Assembly: GCF_000332095.2 (NCBI RefSeq)
Contig: NZ_KI913951.1
Span: 32,497-96,496 of the forward strand
DNA: 64,000 bases
Source of the DNA: Leptolyngbya sp. PCC 6406
GTDB lineage: Bacteria > Cyanobacteriota > Cyanobacteriia > Phormidesmidales > Phormidesmidaceae
Direction: 5' to 3'
In this document: positions 56,071 to 63,849 of the stretch, one piece after another
Layout: each line of letters begins with the position of its first letter
Numbering within the stretch: position 1 is the first letter of the stretch
Notes under the pieces: model-generated
What the model was told of the DNA's origin: nothing
Seen by the model: the letters and a program-made list of their open reading frames with translations, nothing else
The model's database searches: none
Made by a program: the position numbers and the translations under genes

Positions 56071-57120
56071 ATGCTGGAGTGGTCGAATCAAGATCGCCAA
56101 CGGCTGCGCCAAGCCCTAACCTCTAGTTTTCGTAGATACTCGCTCCTGAAGATATTCGTCTCGGACTATTTCGATCAGGTTCGCCTCAACGAAATTGCCA
56201 CATCCCAGGCGCTGAAGGTTGCAGCGGATGATCTGATTGAGCATTTTGAGGAAAGCGGTGATTTGTCCGATTTGATTCTGGCGTTGTGGCAAGCCCGCCC
56301 CCAGAATCCCGAAGTCCAAGCCTTTGTGGCCCGATTACGGGAAGAGGTTCGTCAGCGCCTGCAACTCGACCCCCCTACGGTGGATGCACCTGAGAATTCC
56401 TTTGAGTTGCCCAGCGCCTTCGAGGAGGTTCAACTCGAAGCGTTTCTGCCCAAGCAGTATTCCTATAACGTCGATTTCGGCAAACTATACCGGGGCCTGA
56501 AGTCAGCCAGTGCAGTCTGTCGAGTCTCCTTTACCAATCGCCCAACGATGGGAACCGGCGTGCTGATTGCGCCCAATTTAGTATTGACGAACTACCATGT
56601 CTTGAGCCACCAAGTCACCCCGGCAGAGCACCTGGCTACCCAAGCTCAGGCTCTGCGGTTAGAGTTCGGTTATTTGAGTTCAGAGGCGGTAGCCGCTTCT
56701 GGTCCTGAAGCCTTTGGGGTTGAGCGGGTGCTGGCCTGGAGCCCTCCAGAGAAACTGGACTATGCCCTGCTGCGGGTAGAGGCCGCGATCGCTCAGGCCA
56801 CCCAGGCCCAATCGCTTCGCCTACCATCTGTGATCCCGGCCTTAGCTCCCCATGGGGGTCTTAATGTGTTGCAGCATCCCCAGGGGGCGGTCATGCAGGT
56901 TTCCCTAAGTGCCAGTGGGGTGGTGCAAGCGGATCCTCAACGGGGGCGAGTCTGGTATGTGAATCGAACCCAAGGTGGTTCCAGCGGCTCTCCCTGTTTT
57001 AATGATGAATGGCAGTTGGTGGCGTTACATCACGCTGCCGTGTCGCGAGGCTTCGGTAGCGTACGCGAAGGCATTTTGATGGCATCAATTTTGCCAGAGA
57101 TTTTGGGCTACCTAGGGTGA
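56071..57120 (+). CDS. EAD1-trypsin-like protease of a ternary conflict system
   Basis: Residues about 3-95 match effector-associated domain 1 (SNQDRQRLRQALTSSF, AADDLIEHFEESGDLSDLIL), a death-domain-like adaptor. Residues 145-345 form a trypsin-like peptidase with the triad His176 (LVLTNYHVL), Asp230 (KLDYALLRV) and Ser305 (GGSSGSP). The protease should be activated when its EAD1 pairs with the EAD1 of the VMAP protein two genes on. ATG 56071 is preferred to the in-frame TTG at 56056 because AGGT lies at suitable distance. It opens a five-gene + strand operon. Confidence 0.85.
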   Translation: MLEWSNQDRQRLRQALTSSFRRYSLLKIFVSDYFDQVRLNEIATSQALKVAADDLIEHFEESGDLSDLILALWQARPQNPEVQAFVARLREEVRQRLQLDPPTVDAPENSFELPSAFEEVQLEAFLPKQYSYNVDFGKLYRGLKSASAVCRVSFTNRPTMGTGVLIAPNLVLTNYHVLSHQVTPAEHLATQAQALRLEFGYLSSEAVAASGPEAFGVERVLAWSPPEKLDYALLRVEAAIAQATQAQSLRLPSVIPALAPHGGLNVLQHPQGAVMQVSLSASGVVQADPQRGRVWYVNRTQGGSSGSPCFNDEWQLVALHHAAVSRGFGSVREGILMASILPEILGYLG

Positions 57121-57136
57121 GTAAGGAAAAACAGCC

Positions 57137-57556
57137 ATGAGTCGCCGCATTGTTTGGACTGCCTATGAATCGAGTGAGCCAGAAGCCCAGGTTGATGGCT
57201 ATTTTGACCGCCTGCTGAAGTACATTCCGGCGGATGTGGTGGGCCTGTGGCTAACCGGAAGCGGCTTGATTCGCAGCCAAGCAGCGGATACTTCCAGGGT
57301 AGGGTTGCTCTGGCTGTTATTTATCGTCGGGTTGGTCTTCTCGTTTTTCTGGACCCGCAAGCAAACGCGGGCGGCAGGACAGCCAACCCCGTGGCGGCAA
57401 ATTGGCCTGTCTTGCCTTTCCTTTTTTGTGTGGGTGTTCGCAATTGGGGGGCCATTTGCTGAATATTCTTTGTATGAGCCTTTATATGGCTCGCTGCTGC
57501 TGTTGATTTACACCACAGCCATTCCATTGCTGCCACCGCCGAAGGGACGTAAGTAA
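57137..57556 (+). CDS. Small membrane protein of the conflict operon
   Basis: The 139-residue protein has a conserved-looking opening (FDRLLKYIPADVVGLWLTGS) and three to four transmembrane helices (LLWLLFIVGLVFSFFW, CLSFFVWVFAIGGPFA, SLLLLIYTTAIPLLP). It lies 16 bp after the protease and 6 bp before the VMAP gene. It may tether the system to the membrane or be an effector; no enzymatic motif is present. An AAGGA ribosome-binding site supports the ATG at 57137. Confidence 0.65.
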   Translation: MSRRIVWTAYESSEPEAQVDGYFDRLLKYIPADVVGLWLTGSGLIRSQAADTSRVGLLWLLFIVGLVFSFFWTRKQTRAAGQPTPWRQIGLSCLSFFVWVFAIGGPFAEYSLYEPLYGSLLLLIYTTAIPLLPPPKGRK

Positions 57557-57562
57557 TAGACT

Positions 57563-58768
57563 GTGACGATTAAGTGGACAGGCCCAAACCAAGGAAAACT
57601 ACGGGAGACGCTACTGAAGTTTTATCCCAAGGTGCGCCCATTGAGGCGTTTTGTTCGGGATCACTTTGATTATCCCCTGGCGGATTTGCCAGAAATGATA
57701 CCGGCAAGAGATTGGGCTGAGGAGCTGATTGAGAAAGCCCACGCTGAGGGGTGGATTAATCAGCTATACAAAGAATTTTGTTTGGCTCACCCCGATGACT
57801 TCCTTATCGTAGTTCTGCGGAACGAACTAGGTGATTCGGCTCTGGATGTGCCCATTGGTGACGCTGGTGAGATGGCGGGGGTTGTACGGCGATCGCCCCT
57901 AGAATCTGCCTGCGATGGGGCTGAAGCCCTGCAAGAAGATCCGCTATCCACCCATCTTGTCGTCGCAGTGTTTCGGCAAAAAGGCAACAAGCTACGGGTA
58001 CAGCCCTGGCTCTACTATCGAGCTGCCGATACCGGTGAGATTTGCCAAAAGTCACTGGTGGAGGATGGCTGTACGGTCTCGCTAGAGACCTTTCCTGAAT
58101 TTCTGAAACAGTTAGTTAAGTTCACCTATGAGGTCGTTAAAGAACTTTTCCCGCCACCCTCCCCCTGGACGCTGACGATCGAGCTCTTTGTCCCCATTGA
58201 GTTGCTGGGTCAGCCGTTATCGACTTGGTGCGGGGCGGATGGAGCCTTATTATGCGATCGCCCCCTTGTCATGGGCTGCTCCGACCGCTTCAATCCTGAC
58301 CTTGGCGGGGATGCCATAGACCTGCACAACAAACTCACCCTGGGCTGGCAACGCTTTCAGGCAAAGGTACCCGATCAGGTGGGTTCTAATCTTCGTAATC
58401 TGGCATGGCTTACGTCCCCGATGGCGGCAACAGCCGCCTTGGGCGAGTATTCCGGCTTTCGATGCCATGGCGATTGGCTGAAGTCAGACGAAGCCGCTGT
58501 GAAAAATTGGCAGGAGTTGGTCAACTCTGGGATTCCCCTAGCGCTGTGGATGTGCGGGGGGAATCCAACTCCGCCTGATGCCGAGGCTGTTTTTGAGCAG
58601 TTGGTTGACTGCACCCGATTTGAGTTTCCAAAGCGGTTGCCACTGAAACGGGATCGACAGCGGAAAACCTGCGACTATTATGTCGGTGTCTTGTATGAAG
58701 ATCCCAACTATGTGCCCCCTGTCCCCTTACCCCCCTCAGGAGAAAGCTTTGTTTGGCCCGAAACGTAA
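57563..58768 (+). CDS. EAD1-VMAP protein (vWA-MoxR-associated)
   Basis: The 401-residue protein has an EAD1 domain at about 5-95 (NQGKLRETLLKFYPKVRPLR, YKEFCLAHPDDFLIVVLRNE) and a VMAP C-terminal domain at about 130-395 (HLVVAVFRQKGNKLRVQPWL, LTIELFVPIELLGQPLSTW, GFRCHGDWLKSDEAAVKNW, IPLALWMCGG). In vWA-MoxR-VMAP systems this component links the MoxR/vWA switch to EAD-bearing effectors, here the trypsin at 56071. The start is GTG at 57563; the operon context supports it. Confidence 0.8.
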   Translation: MTIKWTGPNQGKLRETLLKFYPKVRPLRRFVRDHFDYPLADLPEMIPARDWAEELIEKAHAEGWINQLYKEFCLAHPDDFLIVVLRNELGDSALDVPIGDAGEMAGVVRRSPLESACDGAEALQEDPLSTHLVVAVFRQKGNKLRVQPWLYYRAADTGEICQKSLVEDGCTVSLETFPEFLKQLVKFTYEVVKELFPPPSPWTLTIELFVPIELLGQPLSTWCGADGALLCDRPLVMGCSDRFNPDLGGDAIDLHNKLTLGWQRFQAKVPDQVGSNLRNLAWLTSPMAATAALGEYSGFRCHGDWLKSDEAAVKNWQELVNSGIPLALWMCGGNPTPPDAEAVFEQLVDCTRFEFPKRLPLKRDRQRKTCDYYVGVLYEDPNYVPPVPLPPSGESFVWPET

Positions 58769-58789
58769 TGCCTTAAGGGGGGAGTTGTA

Positions 58790-59854
58790 ATGGCAGATAA
58801 CCAATGGAAACGATTTTTAGGCAATGGTCAATCCGCTCCCCTGACGGAAGCAGCGATGCCCCCGGCTCCGGCTTGGCGCACCTTTATGACCGAGGCGGCG
58901 TTTGCTGCTGAACGGGAGGCCAGCGGAGAGCGCTGGCTGGCAATTCAAACCCTGGCTGAGCAAGACACCCGAGGCCAAGAGCGGGGCGAGAGTTTCCGGC
59001 TAGATGATGACTACAAGGATGTCATCAATGCGGTCAATGCTGCCCTGTATCTGCGGCGGCCCCTGCTGGTGACGGGCAAGCCGGGATCGGGGAAGACCTC
59101 GCTAGCCTATGCCGTTGCCCATGAGTTGAAGCTAGGGGCGGTCTTGTCTTGGCCTGTAAATGCGCGGACAACGCTAAAAGAGGGGCTGTATCAATACGAT
59201 GCCGTGGCCCGCTTGCAGGATGCTCAACTCAAGCGGGAACGGCAAATGGGAGATTACATTCGCTTGGAGCCAGTGGGAACTGCCTTTTTGCCCGCTCCTG
59301 TGCCCCGTGTGTTGCTAGTAGACGAGATTGATAAGTGCGACATTAACCTCCCCAATGACCTGCTAAATCTCTTTGAGGAAGGGCGCTACGAAATCCCTGA
59401 GCTGGTGCGCTGTAAACAGGATTTCGGCACGGTCAATGTCCGCACGGCGGACGCGGATGTCTTCGCCGAAATCACAGGGGGACGCATCCTCTGCCGAGAA
59501 TTTCCCTTTATTGTCATGACCAGCAATGGGGAACGGGACTTTCCCCCTGCCTTTTTGCGTCGCTGTCTGCGCTTGAAGATGCCCGATCCCAGCCAAAATA
59601 AAACGGCGTTGGAGCGCATTGTCGAAGCCCATCTAAGACGGGGACAGGACGCTGTACTCTGGCCGAGCTTGCAGGATGACGTGAGGGCTTTGGTGGAGGC
59701 ATTTATCGCCAAAGGCAGCGCTGAGACCGCTGACATTGCCACTGACCAGCTTTTGAATGTGGTGTACCTGCTGACCCGTGAAGTCAAGCCTGACCAGGAC
59801 GATCGCGAGCAGCTCAAGACGCTATTGCTAAAAGGGCTGAATCAGGAGGACTGA
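58790..59854 (+). CDS. MoxR-family AAA+ ATPase
   Basis: The 354-residue protein has Walker A GKPGSGKT (96-103), Walker B VLLVDEIDKCD (about 178-188), sensor 1 PFIVMTSNGERDFPPAFLRR with the Arg fingers, and the C-terminal helical lid. MoxR ATPases work with vWA-domain partners as NTP-driven chaperone switches. The gene lies between VMAP and the vWA gene. Its 3' end carries AGGAGG (59844-59849), placed to serve as ribosome-binding site for the next gene. Confidence 0.92.
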   Translation: MADNQWKRFLGNGQSAPLTEAAMPPAPAWRTFMTEAAFAAEREASGERWLAIQTLAEQDTRGQERGESFRLDDDYKDVINAVNAALYLRRPLLVTGKPGSGKTSLAYAVAHELKLGAVLSWPVNARTTLKEGLYQYDAVARLQDAQLKRERQMGDYIRLEPVGTAFLPAPVPRVLLVDEIDKCDINLPNDLLNLFEEGRYEIPELVRCKQDFGTVNVRTADADVFAEITGGRILCREFPFIVMTSNGERDFPPAFLRRCLRLKMPDPSQNKTALERIVEAHLRRGQDAVLWPSLQDDVRALVEAFIAKGSAETADIATDQLLNVVYLLTREVKPDQDDREQLKTLLLKGLNQED

Positions 59855-59893
59855 CCCATCGAACCCTCTCTGCCTCCCATCGTTCAAAGGCTG

Positions 59894-62479
59894 GTGGCCC
59901 TCCTCAGCGACCCGACATTAACCGACCTGAAAGACCAGGGGTTGACCGGGCAGGAAATTGCTGAGGCGATTTGGCTGGCAACCCAAACCGACGACGGTGC
60001 GCCCTTTGTCTGGGATGTGGTCAGTGAGGCGGTTGAAGACCCGGAAGCACCGACTGAAAGCGATAGCTCCCCTCCTGCCGATATTTCAGCACCGCCGCCC
60101 CGTGAACCGCAGGCGGATATTGTTCCCGCTCCCGTTGAAAAGAAGGCTTCCCTGGCGTTGCCCGACAATTACAGGCCAATCCCTGTTCCAGATGCCCCAG
60201 CCCTCTCTCAAGCCCTCCAGCTCGCCCGATCGCTGCGACCCCTAGCCCGTCAAGTAGCGGTCGGCTTGCCCGCCCTAATCGACGCAGAAGCCACAGTAGA
60301 GCGCATTGCCGAAACGGGGGTATGGCAGCCCGTTTTGCGCCCCGCCTCAGAACTCTGGCTCGATGTCGCATTAGTTTTTGATGCCAGTCCCTCCATGTGT
60401 CTGTGGCAGCGATTGGGTAAAGATCTGCATCGGCTGCTGTCTCGCTATGGCGAATTTCGTGATGTGCGGGTGTGGCAACTCAGGCAGGTCGATGGCCGGG
60501 TTGAGCTGACTGCGCGCAATGGCGCAATCCATCAGCCACGGGAGTTGTTAACGGGCGATCGCCGCCGTTTGGTGGTGATTGTAAGTGATTGTGTGTCGCG
60601 ACCCTGGTACGACGGCACGATGCACGATTTGGTCAAGGTATGGTCAGACCATCTGCCCACGGTGATTTTTCAGGTCTTTCCAGAACGGTTGTGGTCGCGC
60701 ACGGCCTTGACGCGATCGCTCACGGTGGAGTTCAAGCGCAAACGGAATGGGTTACTGAATCATACCCTGCACCCCATTCCCCGCTCGGTGTGGCAGCGAG
60801 AGCGGCTGGCGAACAGTTTGCAAACCTCACCCGTGCACTTACCCGTGGTTACCCCAGATGATCCGGACTCCCTGGCTGACTGGGCAAACCTGATTGCCGG
60901 AAATCGCCGGGTGAGATCCCTCGGCATTGTTTGGGATGCGACGGCTGTGGCTCCACCATCCTCTCGTCAGGCGGCAAAACCATCTGCTTCCCTAATTCAA
61001 GATCGGGTCGATAATTTTTTGTTGACGGCCTCGCCTATCTCTATAGATTTAGCGGCGCTGTTGGCCTCTGCTCCGGTGATCACGCTGCCCATTGTGCGGT
61101 TGATTAAGCAGTCGAATCTGCGTCAGGCCAGTGCGGTACACATCGCTGAAGTCTTTATGAGTGGCCTGTTGAAAGTCTGTGGGGATAACACGCCTGACTT
61201 TGAGAATGCCGAGCGCATGGCCTATGAGTTAGTTGATGATGAAGTCCGCGATCGCCTGCGGGCAGGTTCTCTGGTGGCCGATGCCCTAACGGTTTACCGC
61301 AAGGTGTCTAACTATGTGGCCCAGGGCTTGGGGCGATCTGTGGACGAGTTTTGGGCGCTGTTGCGTACCCCCAGTCAAGCGGCGGCAGAAGATGACGATC
61401 TGCCGGAATTTTTGGAGGCGTTTGCGACGGTGACGGGCGATATTTTGCGGGGGTTGGGGGGCGAGTTTGAGGCCATTGCCGATGCCCTGGCTCCCTTGCC
61501 TGCTCCAGCCGAGACGACGGTAGAAGACACGGAAGCATGGCCGCCGTTGCGCACCCTGGAGTTTATGACAGCGGAGGTGGTTGACCTGGAGGCAGACCCC
61601 GAAGCTGATGCAGAAGCCCCAGGGCTGGAGCCCTTTGACTTTGAAATGGCCACCGTCATTCGCCGCCAACGAAAGTGGGTGATTGAGCGCCAGCCGCGAT
61701 CAACTGATCGCTTTATTGAAGTGCTAAGCAATGATCCCGCCGCGCTGGGGCTGGAACTGGTGGCGATACCGAGCGGCACTTTTACCATGGGGTCGCCAAC
61801 TACCGAACCGAACCGTGCCAGCGATGAAGGCCCCCAGCACAAAGTCTCCATTCAACCCTTTTTTATGGGGCGTTACCCCGTGACCCAGGCCCAGTGGCGG
61901 TTTGTCGCTAGCCTAGAACGAGTAGACCTAGACCTAGACCCAGATCCGTCCCGCTTCAAAGGCGATCAGCGTCCGGTAGAGCGAGTGAGCTGGTACGAGG
62001 CGGTGGAGTTTTGCCAACGGCTCTGCCGCTATACCGGACGCGACTATCGCCTGCCCAGCGAAGCCGAGTGGGAATATGCCTGCCGTGCGGGCACGACGAC
62101 CCCCTTCCACTTCGGGGAAACAATTACCCCAGAGGTGGCGAATTACGACGGTAACTCTACCTACAACAACGGCCCTAAAGGAGACTATCGGAAAGAAACC
62201 ACCCCCGTAGACCACTTCAAGATTGCAAATTCCTTTGGCCTGTCCGACATGCACGGCAACGTGCGGGAATGGTGCCAAGACCACTGGCATAGCAGCTACG
62301 AAGGGGCACCCACCGATGGCAGCGCTTGGTTAACTGACAACGAAGGTGCGCGTCGTATCAGGCGCGGCGGTTCCTGGTACCTCAATCCTAGGCTTTGCCG
62401 TTCTGCCTATCGCGACTACGACAATCCCGGCTTCCGCAACTACTTTATCGGTTTTCGAGTTGTCTGTCGTGCCCCGTAG
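59894..62479 (+). CDS. vWA protein with C-terminal FGE/C-type-lectin fold (DGR target)
   Basis: The 861-residue protein has a vWA-like domain at about 100-340 with a MIDAS-type DASPSM (163-168), LVVIVSDCVSRPW and VIFQVFPERLW; a helical region to about 610; and a formylglycine-generating-enzyme-like domain at about 615-861 (LELVAIPSGTFTMGSP, QPFFMGRYPVTQAQWRF, YRLPSEAEWEYACRAG, SDMHGNVREWCQDHW, RRGGSWY, FRVVCRAP). The fold's extreme C terminus is the part diversified in many DGRs, and an Avd and a reverse transcriptase follow. It is the probable sensor of the conflict system. The start is odd: coding similarity seems to reach back to 59858, where ATC sits 8 nt after AGGAGG; the first conventional start is GTG 59894. 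Confidence 0.9.
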   Translation: MALLSDPTLTDLKDQGLTGQEIAEAIWLATQTDDGAPFVWDVVSEAVEDPEAPTESDSSPPADISAPPPREPQADIVPAPVEKKASLALPDNYRPIPVPDAPALSQALQLARSLRPLARQVAVGLPALIDAEATVERIAETGVWQPVLRPASELWLDVALVFDASPSMCLWQRLGKDLHRLLSRYGEFRDVRVWQLRQVDGRVELTARNGAIHQPRELLTGDRRRLVVIVSDCVSRPWYDGTMHDLVKVWSDHLPTVIFQVFPERLWSRTALTRSLTVEFKRKRNGLLNHTLHPIPRSVWQRERLANSLQTSPVHLPVVTPDDPDSLADWANLIAGNRRVRSLGIVWDATAVAPPSSRQAAKPSASLIQDRVDNFLLTASPISIDLAALLASAPVITLPIVRLIKQSNLRQASAVHIAEVFMSGLLKVCGDNTPDFENAERMAYELVDDEVRDRLRAGSLVADALTVYRKVSNYVAQGLGRSVDEFWALLRTPSQAAAEDDDLPEFLEAFATVTGDILRGLGGEFEAIADALAPLPAPAETTVEDTEAWPPLRTLEFMTAEVVDLEADPEADAEAPGLEPFDFEMATVIRRQRKWVIERQPRSTDRFIEVLSNDPAALGLELVAIPSGTFTMGSPTTEPNRASDEGPQHKVSIQPFFMGRYPVTQAQWRFVASLERVDLDLDPDPSRFKGDQRPVERVSWYEAVEFCQRLCRYTGRDYRLPSEAEWEYACRAGTTTPFHFGETITPEVANYDGNSTYNNGPKGDYRKETTPVDHFKIANSFGLSDMHGNVREWCQDHWHSSYEGAPTDGSAWLTDNEGARRIRRGGSWYLNPRLCRSAYRDYDNPGFRNYFIGFRVVCRAP
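62350..62479 (+). other. Candidate DGR variable region (VR)
   Basis: The last 43 codons of the vWA-FGE gene encode RRGGSWYLNPRLCRSAYRDY and the final GFRVVCRAP. Codons at typical AAY positions are altered here (TAC CTC after TGG at 62378; CTT at 62393; TAT, GAC, TAC, GAC at 62408-62422; GGC TTC and TAC TTT near 62429-62446), while neighbouring A-free codons match the family. This is how DGR adenine mutagenesis reads. No template repeat was found in the window to prove it. Confidence 0.6.
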
Positions 62480-62485
62480 ACGCTG

Positions 62486-62499
62486 TGCGGCTTCCCGCA
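62486..62499 (+). promoter_or_regulatory. Hairpin after the variable region
   Basis: TGCGG CTTC CCGCA forms a 5-bp GC-rich stem with a 4-nt loop, 6 bp after the vWA-FGE stop codon. DGRs often have a short hairpin or cruciform just downstream of the VR initiation site, so it is a candidate for that element. It is short enough to be chance. Confidence 0.4.
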
Positions 62500-62615
62500 G
62501 GGTTGACTCTTCAGTAACCCTTTCTCCCTTTTTCCCTCTTATCCTTTCGACTTCGCTCAGGGCATGCCCTCTTTGGCGCTCCGCGCCTCGAATTTTTTTT
62601 GAATATTTCCCTACT

Positions 62616-62772
62616 CCCGTAGCGTGGGTTGAGGCCACGTTCGCGCCGCATCCCCTCCAGGAGAAAACCCACGAACCCCACGAACCCGTGGGTCGCACTT
62701 CGTTTAACCCACGCTACAACTCAAACCTGTTCCCGTAGCGTGGGTTTCATGGCTTCAACCCACGCTACGGCA
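62616..62772. repeat. Clustered inverted repeats (GTAGCGTGGGTT family)
   Basis: CCCGTAGCGTGGGTT occurs at 62616-62630 and again near 62732-62746, each followed by its complement AACCCACGCTAC (ending near 62717 and 62771). The result is two hairpin-forming units, about 100 and 40 bp, of the REP-like type scattered in cyanobacterial genomes. They fill much of the gap between the vWA-FGE and Avd genes. Confidence 0.75.
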
Positions 62773-62857
62773 GGGCGGCTCTGCCTGAGCACTAGGGACT
62801 CCTGGCTGCTGACTGCTCCTCTGGCACAATAACTTTTGTTCTTTAACCCTCTTTGCC

Positions 62858-63226
62858 ATGAGCGACTTGCCCATCATCCAGAAAACCCATGATCTGATTC
62901 AGTGGTATGTCCCTATTTTGAATCGCCTGCCCCGTGACCATAAATTTGCGCTAGGAGACCGAATTGTCACCGGACTCTATGACCTGCTAGAAGGCTTGAT
63001 TAAAGCCCGCTATGCCAAAGAAAAACTGCCTCAACTCCGACAGCTCAACGTGCAGCTCGAAATTCTGCGACATCAAACCCTACTGTTGCTAAACTTCAAC
63101 CTGCTCTCAGCCAAACGCTACGAGTACGTGGGGCAGCATATCAACGGTATCGGTATGGAGCTAGGGGGCTGGATTAAGCAGCAGGGAGCCAAGGATCAGA
63201 AGCCAGAAGATAGCCTGTTCTCCTGA
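62858..63226 (+). CDS. avd: Avd-like DGR accessory protein
   Basis: The 122-residue protein is all helical with the four-helix-bundle (S23/Avd) pattern: IIQKTHDLIQWYVPILNRLP, HKFALGDRIVTGLYDLLEGL, LNVQLEILRHQTLLLLNFNL, YEYVGQHINGIGMELGGW. Avd binds the reverse transcriptase and template RNA in DGRs. It lies between the vWA-FGE target and the reverse transcriptase, and its stop falls in the tandem repeat that precedes the latter. Confidence 0.85.
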   Translation: MSDLPIIQKTHDLIQWYVPILNRLPRDHKFALGDRIVTGLYDLLEGLIKARYAKEKLPQLRQLNVQLEILRHQTLLLLNFNLLSAKRYEYVGQHINGIGMELGGWIKQQGAKDQKPEDSLFS

Positions 63227-63274
63227 CTCCTGAATTCTGACTCCTGAATTCTGACTCCTGAATTCTGACTCCTG
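63225..63274 (+). repeat. 14-bp tandem repeat (3.6 units)
   Basis: GACTCCTGAATTCT is repeated head to tail from the avd stop codon to 12 bp before the reverse-transcriptase ATG. It resembles the short tandem repeats frequent between cyanobacterial genes. Confidence 0.85.
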
Positions 63275-63285
63275 TCTTCTTTACC

Positions 63286-63849
63286 ATGAAACGTTACGGC
63301 AACCTGTGGCCCCAGATTATTGACTTTGAAAACCTGCTGCAAGCGGCACGGCAGGCTCAACAAGGCAAGCGATATCGGCCTAATGTGCTGGCCTTTAACT
63401 ACCACCTGAATCAAGAGCTGCTGCGCCTTCAGCGCGAACTGAAAGAGCAGACCTATCGACCCGGCAAGTATCGTACCTTCAGCATCTATGATCCCAAGCC
63501 ACGCATGATTTCGGCAGCACCCTATCGAGACCGAGTAGTGCATCATGCGCTGTGCAACGTTATCGTGCCGCCTCTGGAGCGTACCCTGATTGCCGACACC
63601 TATGCCAACCGCATCGGCTACGGTACCCACAAGGCACTCAAACAGTTCATTCACTTTGCCCATACCAGTCGCTATGTATTGCAGTGCGACATTTGCAAAT
63701 ATTTTCCCAGTCTGGATCATGAATTACTCAAGGGTATGATTCGGCGGAAGCTGAAGTGTCCTCAAACCCTATGGCTGATCGATACGATCATTGATGGCAG
63801 CAACCCCCAGGGCGGTGAGTTGGAGTACTTTCCGGGAGATACCCTGCTG
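63286..63849 (+). pseudogene. DGR reverse transcriptase, cut by an insertion
   Basis: The first 188 codons are those of a DGR-type reverse transcriptase: [40 protein letters not shown] (motif 1-2), [20 protein letters not shown] and [19 protein letters not shown] with the first catalytic Asp. The sequence breaks after FPGDTLL, before the YxDD motif, at the left end of an IS66-like element. The hybrid frame stops at 63879. The rest of the gene presumably lies beyond the window. As it stands the enzyme is inactive. Confidence 0.85.

Noticed and set aside
62480..62857. DGR template repeat between the vWA-FGE and Avd genes
   Set aside because: The gap contains GTAGCGTGGGTT-type inverted repeats and CT-rich DNA, with no near-copy of 62350-62479 and no AAC-rich version of it.
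63225..63274. CRISPR-like array before the reverse transcriptase
   Set aside because: The 14-bp units are contiguous with no spacers, so this is a simple tandem repeat.
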